In this document: positions 31,386 through 42,875 of the stretch, piece after piece
Layout: each line of letters opens with the position of its first letter
How positions within the stretch are numbered: position 1 is the stretch's first letter
NCBI GenBank assembly: GCA_026936335.1
Contig: JAPMXV010000033.1
Span: 124,001-188,000 of the forward strand
Origin: Mantamonas sphyraenae
Lineage: Eukaryota > CRuMs > Mantamonadidae
Reading direction: 5' to 3'
DNA length: 64,000 nucleotides
The notes under the pieces: generated by a model
Told to the model about the DNA's origin: nothing
Seen by the model: only the letters and a program-made list of their open reading frames with translations
Database searches by the model: none
Program-made: the position numbers and the translations under genes

Positions 31386-32963
31386 ATGTTTGCTCGAGTT
31401 TCCCATACCGCGCGTCCCTCGTCCATGGCATTGGCTGCTGCTGTGTCCTCGTCCCGCACATCGTCGGGTGCCACCACCACGACCACCAGCACCACCCGTG
31501 CCATGGGAACCACCGTGCCCCAGGACACCAAGAACACATATGTGGAGTACAACTTTGAGGATGCCCTCAACCTGGACTCGCAGCTGACCGAGGAGGAGCT
31601 CATGGTGAAGGACATGGTGCGTGCCTTTGCCCAGCAGGAGCTCATGCCTCGTGTGAAGGAGGGTTACCGCAACGAATCCTTCGACCCGGCCATCATGACC
31701 GAGCTGGGTGAAATTGGCGTCATGGGTGCCACCATCAAGGGCTATGGCTGCTCAGGCGTCTCTTCCGTCGCCTATGGTCTCATCTCCCGCGAGCTGGAGC
31801 GGTAAGTCGGCCAATCAAGGCTTTCCGAGCGCGGCGTCCAATCAGTCATTTTCCAACTTGCCAGGCACAGACTCCCAACAACACGGCTCACATGCACACA
31901 CACAAACACACAGTGTGGACAGCGGATACCGCTCTGCGATGAGTGTGCAGTCGTCGCTTGTGATGCATCCCATCTATGCGTACGGCAGCGAGGCACACAA
32001 GGAAAAGTACCTTCCCGAGCTGCAGGCCGGACGGCTGGTGGGCGCCTTTGGTCTGACCGAGCCCGATGCAGGCTCAGACCCGGCATCCATGAGCACGTAC
32101 GCCGTCAAGGATGGCGACCGATACATCCTCAACGGCACCAAGACTTGGTGAGTGCATTGCAATGTGCTCTTGGCACAGGGCACCCCGTTTTCCAACGGGC
32201 GTTTTCCGAGGCAAACTCTCCCGAGGCAACTTTTCGGACGACACGCTCACACACGCTCACACACACACACACACACACACACAGGATCACCAACTCGCCG
32301 CTGGCAAATGTGTTTGTGGTGTGGGCAAAGGACACGAGTGATGACAACCGCATCAAGGGTTTTGTGGTGGAGCGAGACTACGGAGGGGTGTCGACACCGC
32401 AGATCAAGGGCAAGCTGAGTTTGCGTGCGTCGCCCACGGGCATGATTGTGCTGGAAGACACGCCGGTGCCATTGGACGGTGTGTTGCCCGGCGTGCACGG
32501 TCTGGCGGGGCCGTTTGGGTGTCTGAACAACGCTCGGTACGGCATCTCCTGGGGTGTGATGGGCGCCGCCGAGTACTGCTTCCACCAGGCACGCACATAC
32601 ACGCTGGAACGCAAGCAATTTGGTCGTCCGCTGGCAGCCAACCAGTTGCCGCAGAAGAAGATGGCTGATATGCAGACAGAGATTGCCCTGGGACTGCAGG
32701 CCTCGCTCCAGGTGGGTCGCCTCAAGGATCAGGGCAAGGCTGCACGTGAAATGATTTCGCTGGTCAAGCGCAACAACTGTGGCAAGGCACTGGACATTGC
32801 ACGCATGGCACGTGACATGCTCGGTGGCAACGGCATCTCCGACGAGTACCACATCATGCGCCACGTTTGCAACCTCGAGACCGTCAACACCTACGAGGGA
32901 GCACACGACGTCCATGCCCTCATCCTTGGACGTGCCATCACGGGCATTCAGGCTTTTCAATGA
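31386..32963 (+). CDS. GCDH: Glutaryl-CoA dehydrogenase, mitochondrial
   Basis: Exons 31386..31801, 31914..32147 and 32285..32963 encode 442 residues, close to human GCDH at 438. The FAD enzyme oxidises and decarboxylates glutaryl-CoA to crotonyl-CoA in lysine and tryptophan breakdown. Diagnostic stretches are [14 protein letters not shown] with the substrate-binding Arg, [30 protein letters not shown], and the catalytic Glu in [16 protein letters not shown]. The N-terminus ([13 protein letters not shown]...SSSRTSSG) is rich in Arg/Ser/Ala and lacks acids, as expected of a matrix-targeting peptide. It begins 55 bp after the WDR81-like stop and converges with AHI1 54 bp away. Confidence 0.95.
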
Positions 32964-33017
32964 GTGAGGGTGCGTCCAAGTGTTGTGTGACGAACAGATG
33001 AATTTTTCAGCAGAAGA

Positions 33018-36000
33018 TCAAAAGCCCCGTCGCCCTCCACGTCGTCGTCCTGTGCTTCGTCCGCTGCTGCCATTGTCCATCTCCTGTACGTCCGAGTCAT
33101 CCACAGGGACCTCTTCGATGTCTCCAAACGCATCACCTTCGCTAAAGTCGTCTGTGATTTCCTCTGTGCTCGCACTCTCCGGCCTGTCGCTTCCCCGACG
33201 TCTTCCACTGCTGCTGCTTGTCATGTTCCCTCCTCGTCGCCTGCCTCGTCGCCTGCCCGATCCAGGCGACCGTGTGGCGGTCGACCCTGGTGTGCTCACG
33301 GGTGACGCCAGGTCGGCCATGCCCGAGGCGGACAATGATGAGGATGATGAAGATGATGAGGATGATGAAGTTGCCCCCTGTGCCAACAGAGTGCGCAGCC
33401 TGTCTGTGCCTGCCATGGACGGAGATCCGAGAACGCCGTCGCCGCCACCCGCACGCTGTGAGGCCATAAACTCCTGTCGGTTGCGACGCAAGGCGTCCAG
33501 GATGTCATTTTTGGAACGCAGTTTGGCCAGAGTGTGGCTTGCAATGAGTCCTTCACTCACGTCGGCCAGCGACTGTGTGCCCATCCCGGCTGCCTTGCGC
33601 TCTTCGTCCTGTTCCATCATGGTGCGGATGCGCTCGCGCAACGACATGTGTCCCGTGCCCCTGTTGGCTCGTTCCATGCGTGCCGTCACCTCCTCGTCCG
33701 TAAACTCGCGCGGTGTGCTGTCTCCAGCCCCAGCAGCGGCGGCTGAGTGTGTGGCGTGGCCCGACCTGTCCCCACCACGCCTGCGCCCACCACCACCGCC
33801 GCTCTTGCCCTTTGCCTCCGGAATCACACTCGTGGCATCCGTTTTCAGGTTGTACTGTGTCATCAGCGACGCCATCTTGGCTTGCAGCGCACGCTGCTTG
33901 CGATCCTCGTCCGTCTCCTCCTCCATGTGGTGGTCACCGGCACCGGCCACTCCTGCACCACCGTCGCCCGCGGGTCCGGTTTGACCCGTCTGTTGGCTGC
34001 CCGCCACACTGGGACCGCGCCGCTGTAGCTGCAGGGGGGTGTCTGGCTTCTTGGCAAAGTTGAGGATGCTGATGGGTTGGTCGAGGGACATGGAACACAC
34101 GGCCACAATGTTGTCCTTGGGATGCCACACGGCGTCTGTGACGGGTGCCTTGTACCGCAGAAGCATGGTTTGCACACGCCTGCCCGTGTCTGTGTTCCAC
34201 AACACGGCGTTGCCATCCTCGCTACCGGTCACCATCAACGTGCCCTCGGGACTCATGTCTCCGCGCACTCGGTACCTGTAGTTCTGGTGGCCGTCAAAGA
34301 TGCGCATGACATGGAAACCCGAACGGATGTCCACCACGCGCACCTGGTTGTCGCGCGAGTGGACCATCAGCCGCTTGTCCCCTGCAAAGAAGCGCACCTG
34401 ATTGATGGGGTTGCCCGGCAGTGCAGGCAACGCCACCGTCTGGATGCCCTCCCACCTGCGCACGTTCACCTGTCCACTTGTGCGACAACTCCACACACGC
34501 ATCATCCCGTCGCCGTCGGCACTCACCAGCCGCGACCCGTCGTGTGAGAAAGCCACGCTGTTCACGTGACTCTTGTGTCCGCGCAGCTTGGCCACCATTG
34601 TGCGTTCGTATGCGTCCCACACAACCACCTGCTTGCTGTAGGTGCCCGTCGCCACCAGCATGCTCGTACGCGTGCCACTCGGACGAAATTGTGCCGTGTA
34701 CACGAACGACGTGTGGTGCAGGTTGCGAAACGCCTCCACCAATCCCATCCCATTGCCTCCTCCTCCACTCGTCGTGCTTTCTGTGTCTGCACTTGTGATG
34801 CGTTCCCGAGAACTTCCCTCACCACCTCCTTCCTCCTCCTCTTCCCCTTCCTCCTCCTCATGATCGTGATCGTGATCGAGGTCGTCATCGTGGCCATCGT
34901 CCCCCTCTGTGGCCTTTCCCTTTCCCTTGCGTCGCCTCCTGCGTGTGCGTGTGTGTGCGTCACCACCCACACCAGCGCCATCGTCCTCGTCCACCCCGTC
35001 TTTGTCGATCTGCTCTTGCTCCTGCACATGTTGTTTGCGCTGGTGCTGTTGCTTGCGATGTGCACGCGAGCGCGAACGGGATCGCACACGTGCACTCTCC
35101 ATGTCGCCTGCGTCTGCAGCAGCGTCCAGGGCCGCGAGCAGCTCCCGTTCCGCGCGCCCGTTGCTCATGGCCACGCTCCACACCATGCACGTGTTATCCG
35201 AACTGGCCGACGCCAGAAAACAGTCGTCGGAGGACCAGGACAGCTCGTACACGAGGTCGTGGTGGCCGTTCAGCGTGCGCAACAGCTTGCCCGTCACCAC
35301 ATCCCAAATGCGAATCGGAAACGCCTCATCGTCCACACACGCCCCCGCAAGCAGCCGTCCGCTGTGCGAGAATGCAAGTGTGAAGCAGCCGCGCGACGCC
35401 GTAGCCAGCCGTCGCTGCACGTTGTTGGGTGGTTTCGACGGCTCGTTGGGCAACTTGCTCCACACGTGCTCCGCGACGCCTCCGCTGCCGTCGCCACTGC
35501 CGTCTGCACCCTGTCCAATACCCTTTCCCACGCCGTCGCCCAGCTCGCCTTCCAGCAGTGGATTGCCCCTGCGTGTCTTCATCTGCGCCAGCGTGAAGCG
35601 GCCGGCTTCGCGTTCAAACGGATTGCTCGGGTGTGCGTGCACACGCCTGCTCTCGGGCGTCTCCTTGGCCATGAACGACACAAACAGGGTGGATGGGTAC
35701 CGTGTGCGTGCGTGTGTGTCTCGCCAGGCCCAGTACGCACGCGGCACCGCCTTGGAGCTGATGGCGGGTTCCTTCTGTTTCAGCACCTTGCGAGGGTAGC
35801 GGTACAGTTGCAGGCGAGCCTCACGCTCCGTGTTGGCCACCCCAATGTTGGCCACAGGCTTGAAGAAGCCCCAGGCCACGTGGTACCACGCCTCACCCGA
35901 CGAGGTGGAGCCCACTCCGACGCCTGCAAAGTCCAGCAGCTCAAACAGCACCAACACGTTGGGCTGCAGGAACCACAGGTAGTCTTCGTTCAACACAAAC

Positions 36001-37406
36001 TCCTCACGCCATTTGGGTGCATACGTGCGCTTGCCCTTGAACGGAAACGGCTTTGTCATCATCGGAAGGATAAACTCGACTCGGCGACTGCTTGCGGCCA
36101 ACTTGGCGCCCTGTTCCGTGCCCCTGCTCCCTCGTTTGTCACTTCTTGTGGATGAAGAGGAGGAGGAGGAGGAGGAGGAGGAGGACCCTGCGCCTGCGGA
36201 TGCCTTGTCCATCACCGTGCCGTCTTCAAACTGAGTGACCACATTGCGTTCAGGCACACTCTTGCGCAGGTACGTGCCCGTCTCCGCGTCCACAAAGTGT
36301 ACCCTCACCAGCGGTTGTGTCACCTTGAGGTCCGGTTGCAGGCGGTCTGCACGCGACACAAACAAACTCAGGATTTGGCCCTCAAACTCGTGCAGATCGC
36401 GACCGGGAAACAACTTGTTGCCTCCACGGCCAAGTTGTGTGGCCATGGGTTGGTTCAGCGAGCGGCGGAGGGACCCAAACGCACTTGCGTGGTCTTCTGT
36501 CTCGTCTCCTTCGTCCTCCTCGTCTCCTTCGTCCTGGGCGAGTGCGTCGACATCCTCGTCGTCATTCACCTGATTTCGAGCAAACACGCCCACGCCTTGA
36601 TCCTCCTCAGGCACTTCCTGTTGATCTTCATACACCCCAGCCTCGTCCTGCTCCGCACCGTCCCCCATATCCACCCACTCGCCCGTGTGTGGGTGTGTGT
36701 AACCGCCCTGGTAGCCCTGGTCGTCGTACACAACGAAATGGTCTTCCAGGTCGGGCGGGTAGAACCCGTTGAGCGGGAAGCCCTCGTCGTCCAGAACCAC
36801 CCAATTTCCAAACTCGTCGTAGATGCCATCCTCCTCGCTTGCTGCCACGAATTCGCCCGTGTACAGATAGTATCCTGTTTCGCCGTCGTCGACGCCGTCC
36901 CATTCTTCCTGCGCGCCAGAATCCGGTAACGGCTCCTCTCGCGCAGCCCCCTGCTGGGCGTATGCGTCTGTGTCATTGTAGTGTGGCTGTTCCATGCCTT
37001 GCCCATCGTATGTATCGTCGTACATGTCCTCCTGAGCCGCAAATGTTTCTGCATGTGTGCTTGGGGCGTCGTCCACCATCTTTGTCTTCTCCGACGCTCC
37101 TGGGCGAGACACCTCGCGCAGCGGGGCGAGCCCTTTGCCGCCGCGTTTGCTTCTCAAGGTGCTGTTGCTGCTGTACATGTCATCACTGCTCTGTCCTTCC
37201 ACGTCTGCCTGTTGTGTGTCGTCTTTCGTCTCGTCCAGAGGTGTAGCCGAGCCCAGTGTGCGCACGCGGTCGCGTCGTCGCCTCGCTGAGCCACGGTCGT
37301 CCAGCGGCGCCAACGAAGGCAGTGTCGAGGAGGAGCCCCGTGCATTAGATGATGGTGATGATGATGAGGGTGTGCCCAATGCAGGCAGCCTTCCGCGGCG
37401 ATCCAT
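33018..37406 (-). CDS. AHI1: AHI1/jouberin-like ciliary transition-zone protein
   Basis: An intronless gene of 1,462 residues starts at the ATG at 37406. A disordered acidic N-terminus is followed by a C2-like region (about 340-570: PNVLVLFELLDF, AWYHVAWGFFKPV, RLQLYRYP). A WD40 propeller follows (about 660-1130), opening with GCFTLAFSHSGRLLAGAC and LVYELSWSSDDCFLASASSDN, and interrupted by a long charged insertion between blades. This is the arrangement of AHI1, a transition-zone protein needed for cilium assembly that is mutated in Joubert syndrome in humans. The animal SH3 domain is absent; a basic Ser-rich tail takes its place. Alternative GTG-initiated extension to 37466 was rejected. 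Confidence 0.87.
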   Translation of the reverse strand: MDRRGRLPALGTPSSSSPSSNARGSSSTLPSLAPLDDRGSARRRRDRVRTLGSATPLDETKDDTQQADVEGQSSDDMYSSNSTLRSKRGGKGLAPLREVSRPGASEKTKMVDDAPSTHAETFAAQEDMYDDTYDGQGMEQPHYNDTDAYAQQGAAREEPLPDSGAQEEWDGVDDGETGYYLYTGEFVAASEEDGIYDEFGNWVVLDDEGFPLNGFYPPDLEDHFVVYDDQGYQGGYTHPHTGEWVDMGDGAEQDEAGVYEDQQEVPEEDQGVGVFARNQVNDDEDVDALAQDEGDEEDEGDETEDHASAFGSLRRSLNQPMATQLGRGGNKLFPGRDLHEFEGQILSLFVSRADRLQPDLKVTQPLVRVHFVDAETGTYLRKSVPERNVVTQFEDGTVMDKASAGAGSSSSSSSSSSSSTRSDKRGSRGTEQGAKLAASSRRVEFILPMMTKPFPFKGKRTYAPKWREEFVLNEDYLWFLQPNVLVLFELLDFAGVGVGSTSSGEAWYHVAWGFFKPVANIGVANTEREARLQLYRYPRKVLKQKEPAISSKAVPRAYWAWRDTHARTRYPSTLFVSFMAKETPESRRVHAHPSNPFEREAGRFTLAQMKTRRGNPLLEGELGDGVGKGIGQGADGSGDGSGGVAEHVWSKLPNEPSKPPNNVQRRLATASRGCFTLAFSHSGRLLAGACVDDEAFPIRIWDVVTGKLLRTLNGHHDLVYELSWSSDDCFLASASSDNTCMVWSVAMSNGRAERELLAALDAAADAGDMESARVRSRSRSRAHRKQQHQRKQHVQEQEQIDKDGVDEDDGAGVGGDAHTRTRRRRRKGKGKATEGDDGHDDDLDHDHDHEEEEGEEEEEGGGEGSSRERITSADTESTTSGGGGNGMGLVEAFRNLHHTSFVYTAQFRPSGTRTSMLVATGTYSKQVVVWDAYERTMVAKLRGHKSHVNSVAFSHDGSRLVSADGDGMMRVWSCRTSGQVNVRRWEGIQTVALPALPGNPINQVRFFAGDKRLMVHSRDNQVRVVDIRSGFHVMRIFDGHQNYRYRVRGDMSPEGTLMVTGSEDGNAVLWNTDTGRRVQTMLLRYKAPVTDAVWHPKDNIVAVCSMSLDQPISILNFAKKPDTPLQLQRRGPSVAGSQQTGQTGPAGDGGAGVAGAGDHHMEEETDEDRKQRALQAKMASLMTQYNLKTDATSVIPEAKGKSGGGGGRRRGGDRSGHATHSAAAAGAGDSTPREFTDEEVTARMERANRGTGHMSLRERIRTMMEQDEERKAAGMGTQSLADVSEGLIASHTLAKLRSKNDILDALRRNRQEFMASQRAGGGDGVLGSPSMAGTDRLRTLLAQGATSSSSSSSSSSSLSASGMADLASPVSTPGSTATRSPGSGRRRGRRRGGNMTSSSSGRRRGSDRPESASTEEITDDFSEGDAFGDIEEVPVDDSDVQEMDNGSSGRSTGRRRGGRRGF

Positions 37407-37565
37407 TTTGTTGGCAGGGTCCGAGAATGTATTGCTGTGCGCTGCGCGCTGTGCACACGTTCCCACAAAGTCAAGAAAAACTCGCTCTCCTAGAAACGTG
37501 ATTCCTGTGGCAGCGTTAGCGTATTACGCCGGTCCTAGATAAGTACCAGTCGTTGTCGATGATGG

Positions 37566-40500
37566 TCAGTTGTCGTTGTCGTCGTCGTCCTTGTGGATTC
37601 GCTGCAGGCCAGCTGGTCGTCTTCCTTGCGTGAGGAGGCACACGGCCAAGATCGCGATATTGAGCAGAGCGTTGACATCTCGATTGATGACTCGCATGCT
37701 GTGGGCCCCTGCACACGCCTGAACCGCTGCACGTGCCCCTGCCGTGGCACTGCGACACCCGTGTTGAGCGCAACACTCTTTGCAACCAACCCAGCGTCCC
37801 ATCGATTTCTTCGTGCTGCCCAAGGCATGGCAGTACTGAACTTCTCCATGGCACCGTGAGTGGTTCTTCGTGGTGTTGTACTCGGAAACAATGAGCACCA
37901 GGGTGTGCAATGCAAGCTTCGAGGTCCAGGAGGTGAAGTTGCCTCCCGTCCAGGTTTGTGGCCCCGCCACCGTCAGCACATGCTTCCTGTGCAACTTCTT
38001 TGCATATGACTTTGCCGCCGTGTAGCATCGCTGAGCCTGCGCATTCTTGCAGCGAGCTGATTGAGCCCTGGATGCTGGCGTGTGTTCGTCGTTCGTGCGC
38101 TTGTGTCCACGTCGTTGCACCAACTCTCCCCTGTGCGAGGTAGTGGACACGCGCACGAGCGTACCGTACACACGTGAACCTCGTCGGAACTCGGGCTCAG
38201 CAGAAGGGGCAAAGAGCGCTGCATGGTTCTTGGTTTTACCGCCGTCAAGGATCAGCATCACCGCATCGTTCAGCCATGCCTTTGGGGTCTTGCGGAACAG
38301 CACCTGTCTCTCAAACAGCGCTCCCTTTGGAGCAAGTGCATGCTCTCGGGGAAGTGTGTTGAGGATATCAGTCACGTGTACGGCGCTGTGGCCGCAAAGA
38401 CGCAGCAGGCGTCCCGTTCGTTTCCTTCCCAGCACGCGCACAGATGCTGTCAGGATGACAGCGGCGTTGTGTGACTTTTTCAGAAAAGGCAGCAGGTACG
38501 CGATGCTGCGTTGTGAGGGCTCGAAGAGCTCGTCAAAGAAAAAGCAGCCGCGTACCTTGGAGTCCAGGTACGGTTCCACGCGGCTCAGGAGGGACAACAA
38601 CGGTGCCTGCTTGTGACGGCAGTACTTCCACGTGCCCATGTGTCGCGCAGCACTGCCCCAATAGCCAGACAGCTGGCTGGGAGACGCAGAAAGCAAATCC
38701 GGTGTGAAGATGAGCGACACAAGGGGTGGTTGTGTCGTCCTCGCACGATGCTGAGCGAGGCTGTTACATGATAACCATGCCTCAACGAGCGTTTGCAAGT
38801 AGTCGATGTTGGCACACAGCGTGTCCTTCTCTTGCATGACAATCTGGTGCAGCTCACCGGGATTGTCCGCATCTTTTGCCCAGGCCTGAAGGTTCTCCAC
38901 GGTGGCGTTTCCGGTGCTCTTCCATGTGCGGAGGATGTTCCAGTAGTCTGTCGGCGTGTACATGACCTGCGCCTCTGGGTTGACCTGTCGTGGCAGGTTC
39001 AGCTCTTCATCTTCCTTCAAATTTTTCTGAGCATGCACAAGGTCTTTCACGTCGCCATCCGCATACAGATGGTCGGCGGTGAAGCGAATTGTCTTCAACG
39101 CCTGCAGGGCTGCCACTGTCGGAGCCTCGGTGTCTGAATCTGCCTCGGTGTCTGAATCTGCCGCGGCTCCATCAGATGTGCCTGTGGCTGAGGATGAGGA
39201 TGAGGATGAGGATGAGGATGAGGATGAGGATGAGGATGAGGATGAGGATGAGGATGAGGATGAGGATGAGGATGAGGATGAGGATGAGGATGAGGATGAG
39301 GATGAGGACGATGAGGCGGAGGCGGAGGAAACAACTGGGGAGCCGTCTGAATCAAAAATCTGTGTCAGATTAAGATCTTTCAGACGCTTGCGCACCATAG
39401 CGGCAGACCTTGGCTTAGTGGTTTTCTTGTCGTTGTCGTTGAGGTAGTCTGCAATCACCTGGCTCGCTGCCTCCACGTCCAAGCAAGTGACTTCTAATGG
39501 CAATAGTGCCTGAAGGGCGCATCCGCGCGCCGCATGCTCGACCAGCACCTTCATGCCCTGCGCACAGCTCGCTCCGTGTTTGCCGACTGCAGCCAAACCG
39601 CGCTTGGTGCTCTCGTCCAAGGCTTCCACCAACAACACACAACCAGCAGCGGCTGGGTCATCCACAAAATGGATCGCAGACGGAATCTTCTTGAACGACC
39701 AGTTCTCGTTCGAACTCCACCCTGCACGTCCTGCGGCCTGCACGTCAAGCACCAACACCTGGCCATCGTGGCTCTGTGCCAGCGCGTTCGCAACACCGCT
39801 CGTCAACTTGGTTAATAGCAAAGTCCAAAGCGGCGAATCGACGGCAACCCCCGATCCTGCGACTCCAGCTCGTGATGAACGCTTCTTTGGAACAGAGCGA
39901 ATGGCGTCCTGCAGGAGATAAGGAAGAAGACGCACAAATGCGTTCAACATCACCAGTGTTGCACTCGCAAACGCGTGTGTTGCAGCCGAGAGCTCCGCAA
40001 CAACGCCCTTCGTCTCTTCCGACCATTCAGCGCCCTTGCTGCTGGCGACATCGGCCTTCAGAGGGATGATGGAGACGTCCGAGTCCACCAGACCACACAG
40101 GTGATCCGGTGCCGTCTTTGTGTCCAATGCACCGACCTCTGCAAAGGCAGCGAGCACGTCTTTGGAGCCGATTTTGGAAAGGCGGCGGGCAAACAATGCA
40201 AGCGTGTCTGCTTCAAGGGTTCGCAGACCCTCCTCGCGCTTCTCGCTGGCGCTCATGCGACGCTGCTTTCTGTACAACAGCGAGTGGTACAGAGGTAGCA
40301 GGCCATGGCCACGTGCGTTTGCTTTGAGCCGCTTGCGCGTGGCCTTGTCCAACTTGGCTGTGTACATCTTGTCGCGGAGCAACAGGGCCTGTTCAATGAG
40401 GTCAGCGTCGACTGTGTCCCAGTAGTTGGCCATGCTAACGCAAAAGGCGCTTGAAACGACGTCGTCGCCGCACTCAAGTTCCATCACGCAAACGTGCGTC

Positions 40501-42633
40501 AGCCGGGTCGACTTGATCGTAATCCTCACTTGCAGGCTTACTGAAGCTTTGAGACGCTCCAACAGGTGCCTGGCCTCCTCTGCGACCCCTTGGGCGTCCC
40601 CAAGCACGGTGCATGTGTGCGTGGGAGAGCGGTTGTCGCCTTGAGGCGTGTCTCCCACCACAAACTCGACACCACCGCCTGCGTCCTGGGCATCGATGTG
40701 TGCATCTTCCAGATCCAGAAGCACATCATACGCGTTGTTCAACACCATCAGTGTCTTCCGTGCCCTCCCAGTCTTCCTGTGGTTCCTTGTATCCAGCCCA
40801 CTGACCCCGTGAAAACGCTTGGGCTCCTCGCCATCGACGATCACAACATCCAACACATTCCCACTCTCATCCACAACGACAGAGAAGGCTTGTCGGACGA
40901 GTACGTAGGTCAGTTGGCGCTTCGCGTTGGAGAACGTTGCCCAGGAATCGATCAGATGAGCGGTCGAGTCTTTCCGCAGGCTCTGCGTGAAGAAGGACAC
41001 AAAAGCCCGGACCATGGCACCCTTGTCGCCCTTGCTTTGGTCCACCATCAGCTGATACACACCCTTCAAATGGGCGGCGTTGGGCTTGAGTGTTTGGTTT
41101 TGGAGTCGCTCGCTCTTCCGTTGCTTGCAAAGCACACTCACCCAAGGAGAGCCCATGTACACTGCACTGTCATACAGATCATACTCGAGCAGTCGCTTCG
41201 ATGCTGCAGTCAAGCCTTTGTAGTCGGCAAGCAGCTTGCTCTCCCTCACCGTGAATGACTTCGACACGTGTTCGATCAGCTGCTTGAGAGAGTCGATGTG
41301 AACGACAGAGAGATCGTTGCCTGTGCTCGGGGGCTCGAAGCCCGTCGGTACGATAAGCTGTGTGCCCGCAACGCCGCACGCCTTGGATAGGAGATTGGAG
41401 TACCTCGCCAGGAGAGGGTTGCGCAAGGGAATACCGTCGCGCTTCCCGGTGAGCAGAGCGAAGGTGTTGAGCTTGTACCTGGTCAACTGGGTCACCTCGT
41501 ATGCCCTTTGCGGTGCTGTGGGATGCACGCTCCAAAATGACTTTGCGATGTCTGGCGCCAAACGAGCCACATCAGAGTCGGTATGGACAAATACGTGTTG
41601 ATAATGGCCATAATGAGCGGAGAAGAATTCAGACATAGCCTGCTCGGCTTCCAAAGAGTCCAGCTCTTTGGGTGCGGGTGACAAAAACACTCCAGTGGTC
41701 GCCTGCTCCGTTGCCGCCCAGTCGTGCTCCTGGATGGACTGAGAAAGGTACTCGTGCAAGTAGCCATACGTCAGGTACGACCTGCATTGCCACAGCATTT
41801 CCTGGGTGGAGGATGGGTGTGAGCGAGGAAATTGGAGAGAACATGGGCAAAATTTCAGTACCTCATAGCTGGGCGGCTTCTTGCTTGATGCGGAGCGGCT
41901 CATATGCCTCAACAGATCCTGGACATGCACCTTGTCCTTGAAGTGGGTTTGCATGCCTGCAAAGTCTTCGGGGGCAGCGTGGTGATCCATGAACAGCAGC
42001 ACAGCCGCCGTGACACCCAGAGCTTCCAGTTCCGTCTGCAACGCGGTCAACTCCCATGCGACTTTGTCGGCCTTGGCCTTGATGTGCGTGCGCACTTGCT
42101 CTTGTGTTTTCTCCTCCAGGTTTGCGTGCAGCCAAATACTCTTGTCTGTGGATGGAGGGGCGGAAAATGCGCAGCGGCGTCAGTTTGCCCGTTGTGTTAT
42201 GGCGCCAGCCAGTCGCTGAACCCTTACACAGGACACCACCATCCACGGAGACCACCACCATGTCTCCTCCCGGGTCGACAACCTCGGAAATCCTGCTTGC
42301 CAGGGCAGGGGCGTTCAATGAATGGCTCGGTGACGCTTGCTCGGTATGCTCGGTACTCGGCAGGTCGCCAGTCTCCTCTCCAGCCATTTTGCGCATGTGT
42401 TTGAGCAGCACTGCCTTGCTGGGGCGCCACACCTTGTTTGTTTGGTTAGTGGCGTCCATCGTAACCTCGACAACCGCTTGTGCGTCACCATCAAACGCAG
42501 TCACAACCTGAAGCACGCTGGGCGGTAAGTCGTCCACACGAACCGATCTGGCAGCAACGACGTCCTGCTGCCCTAAGATGGATTCAACAATGTCATTCTG
42601 TACAGCGTCATCGTCGCTGCTGGATGATGACAT
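37566..42633 (-). CDS. Locus A: PIN/FEN1-like plus Fanzor/TnpB-like RuvC nuclease
   Basis: Exons complement(42228..42633) and complement(37566..42145) give 1,661 residues. A further 60-nt in-frame intron is possible (about 41800-41860). Residues ~125-400 resemble a FEN1/XPG PIN domain: VVVSVDGGVLYKSIW (Asp 131), AAVLLFMD (Asp 189), LEAEQAMSEFF (Glu 301/303), VFVHTDSDVARL (Asp 325/327), then FALLTGKRDGIP. The middle is unrecognised and includes a long Ser tract. The tail carries a RuvC arrangement: LILDGGKTKNH (Asp 1436), WTGGN, VSEYNTTKNHSRC (Glu 1557), a second Cys pair in GCKECC, and INRDVNALLNI (Asp 1625). The last motif is diagnostic of TnpB/Fanzor RNA-guided nucleases. Whether it uses a guide RNA is inferred from family only. 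Confidence 0.7.
39188..39310 (+). repeat. GATGAG hexanucleotide repeat inside locus A
   Basis: About twenty near-perfect GATGAG units on the plus strand encode, on the minus strand, a run of more than 40 serines in the middle of the locus A protein. The length is a multiple of three throughout, so the frame is kept. Expansion and contraction are likely between individuals. Confidence 0.93.
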
Positions 42634-42875
42634 TGTGTTTGATGCGACTCCGCGCAGCAGGCAGCTTTTGACGTCCACGTGACAAGATCATAACAGTGGC
42701 GAGGTCTGCCCGTAGCATGCTGATCTCCGCTTTCCCGACGTGGGCATGTGACTGTTTGTGATGGCTTCTGGTGTGGAGTTTGTTTGAAAATTTCGCTGTG
42801 CACAGAGCGCTGACGTTCACAATATGCCATCCCCATGGACATGCAACATGAACAGATCCACACAATGGTGACTCA

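Noticed and set aside
37407-42875. Terminal inverted repeats or target-site duplication around locus A
   Set aside because: By eye no convincing inverted pair or flanking short direct repeat was found; a computed self-alignment would be needed.
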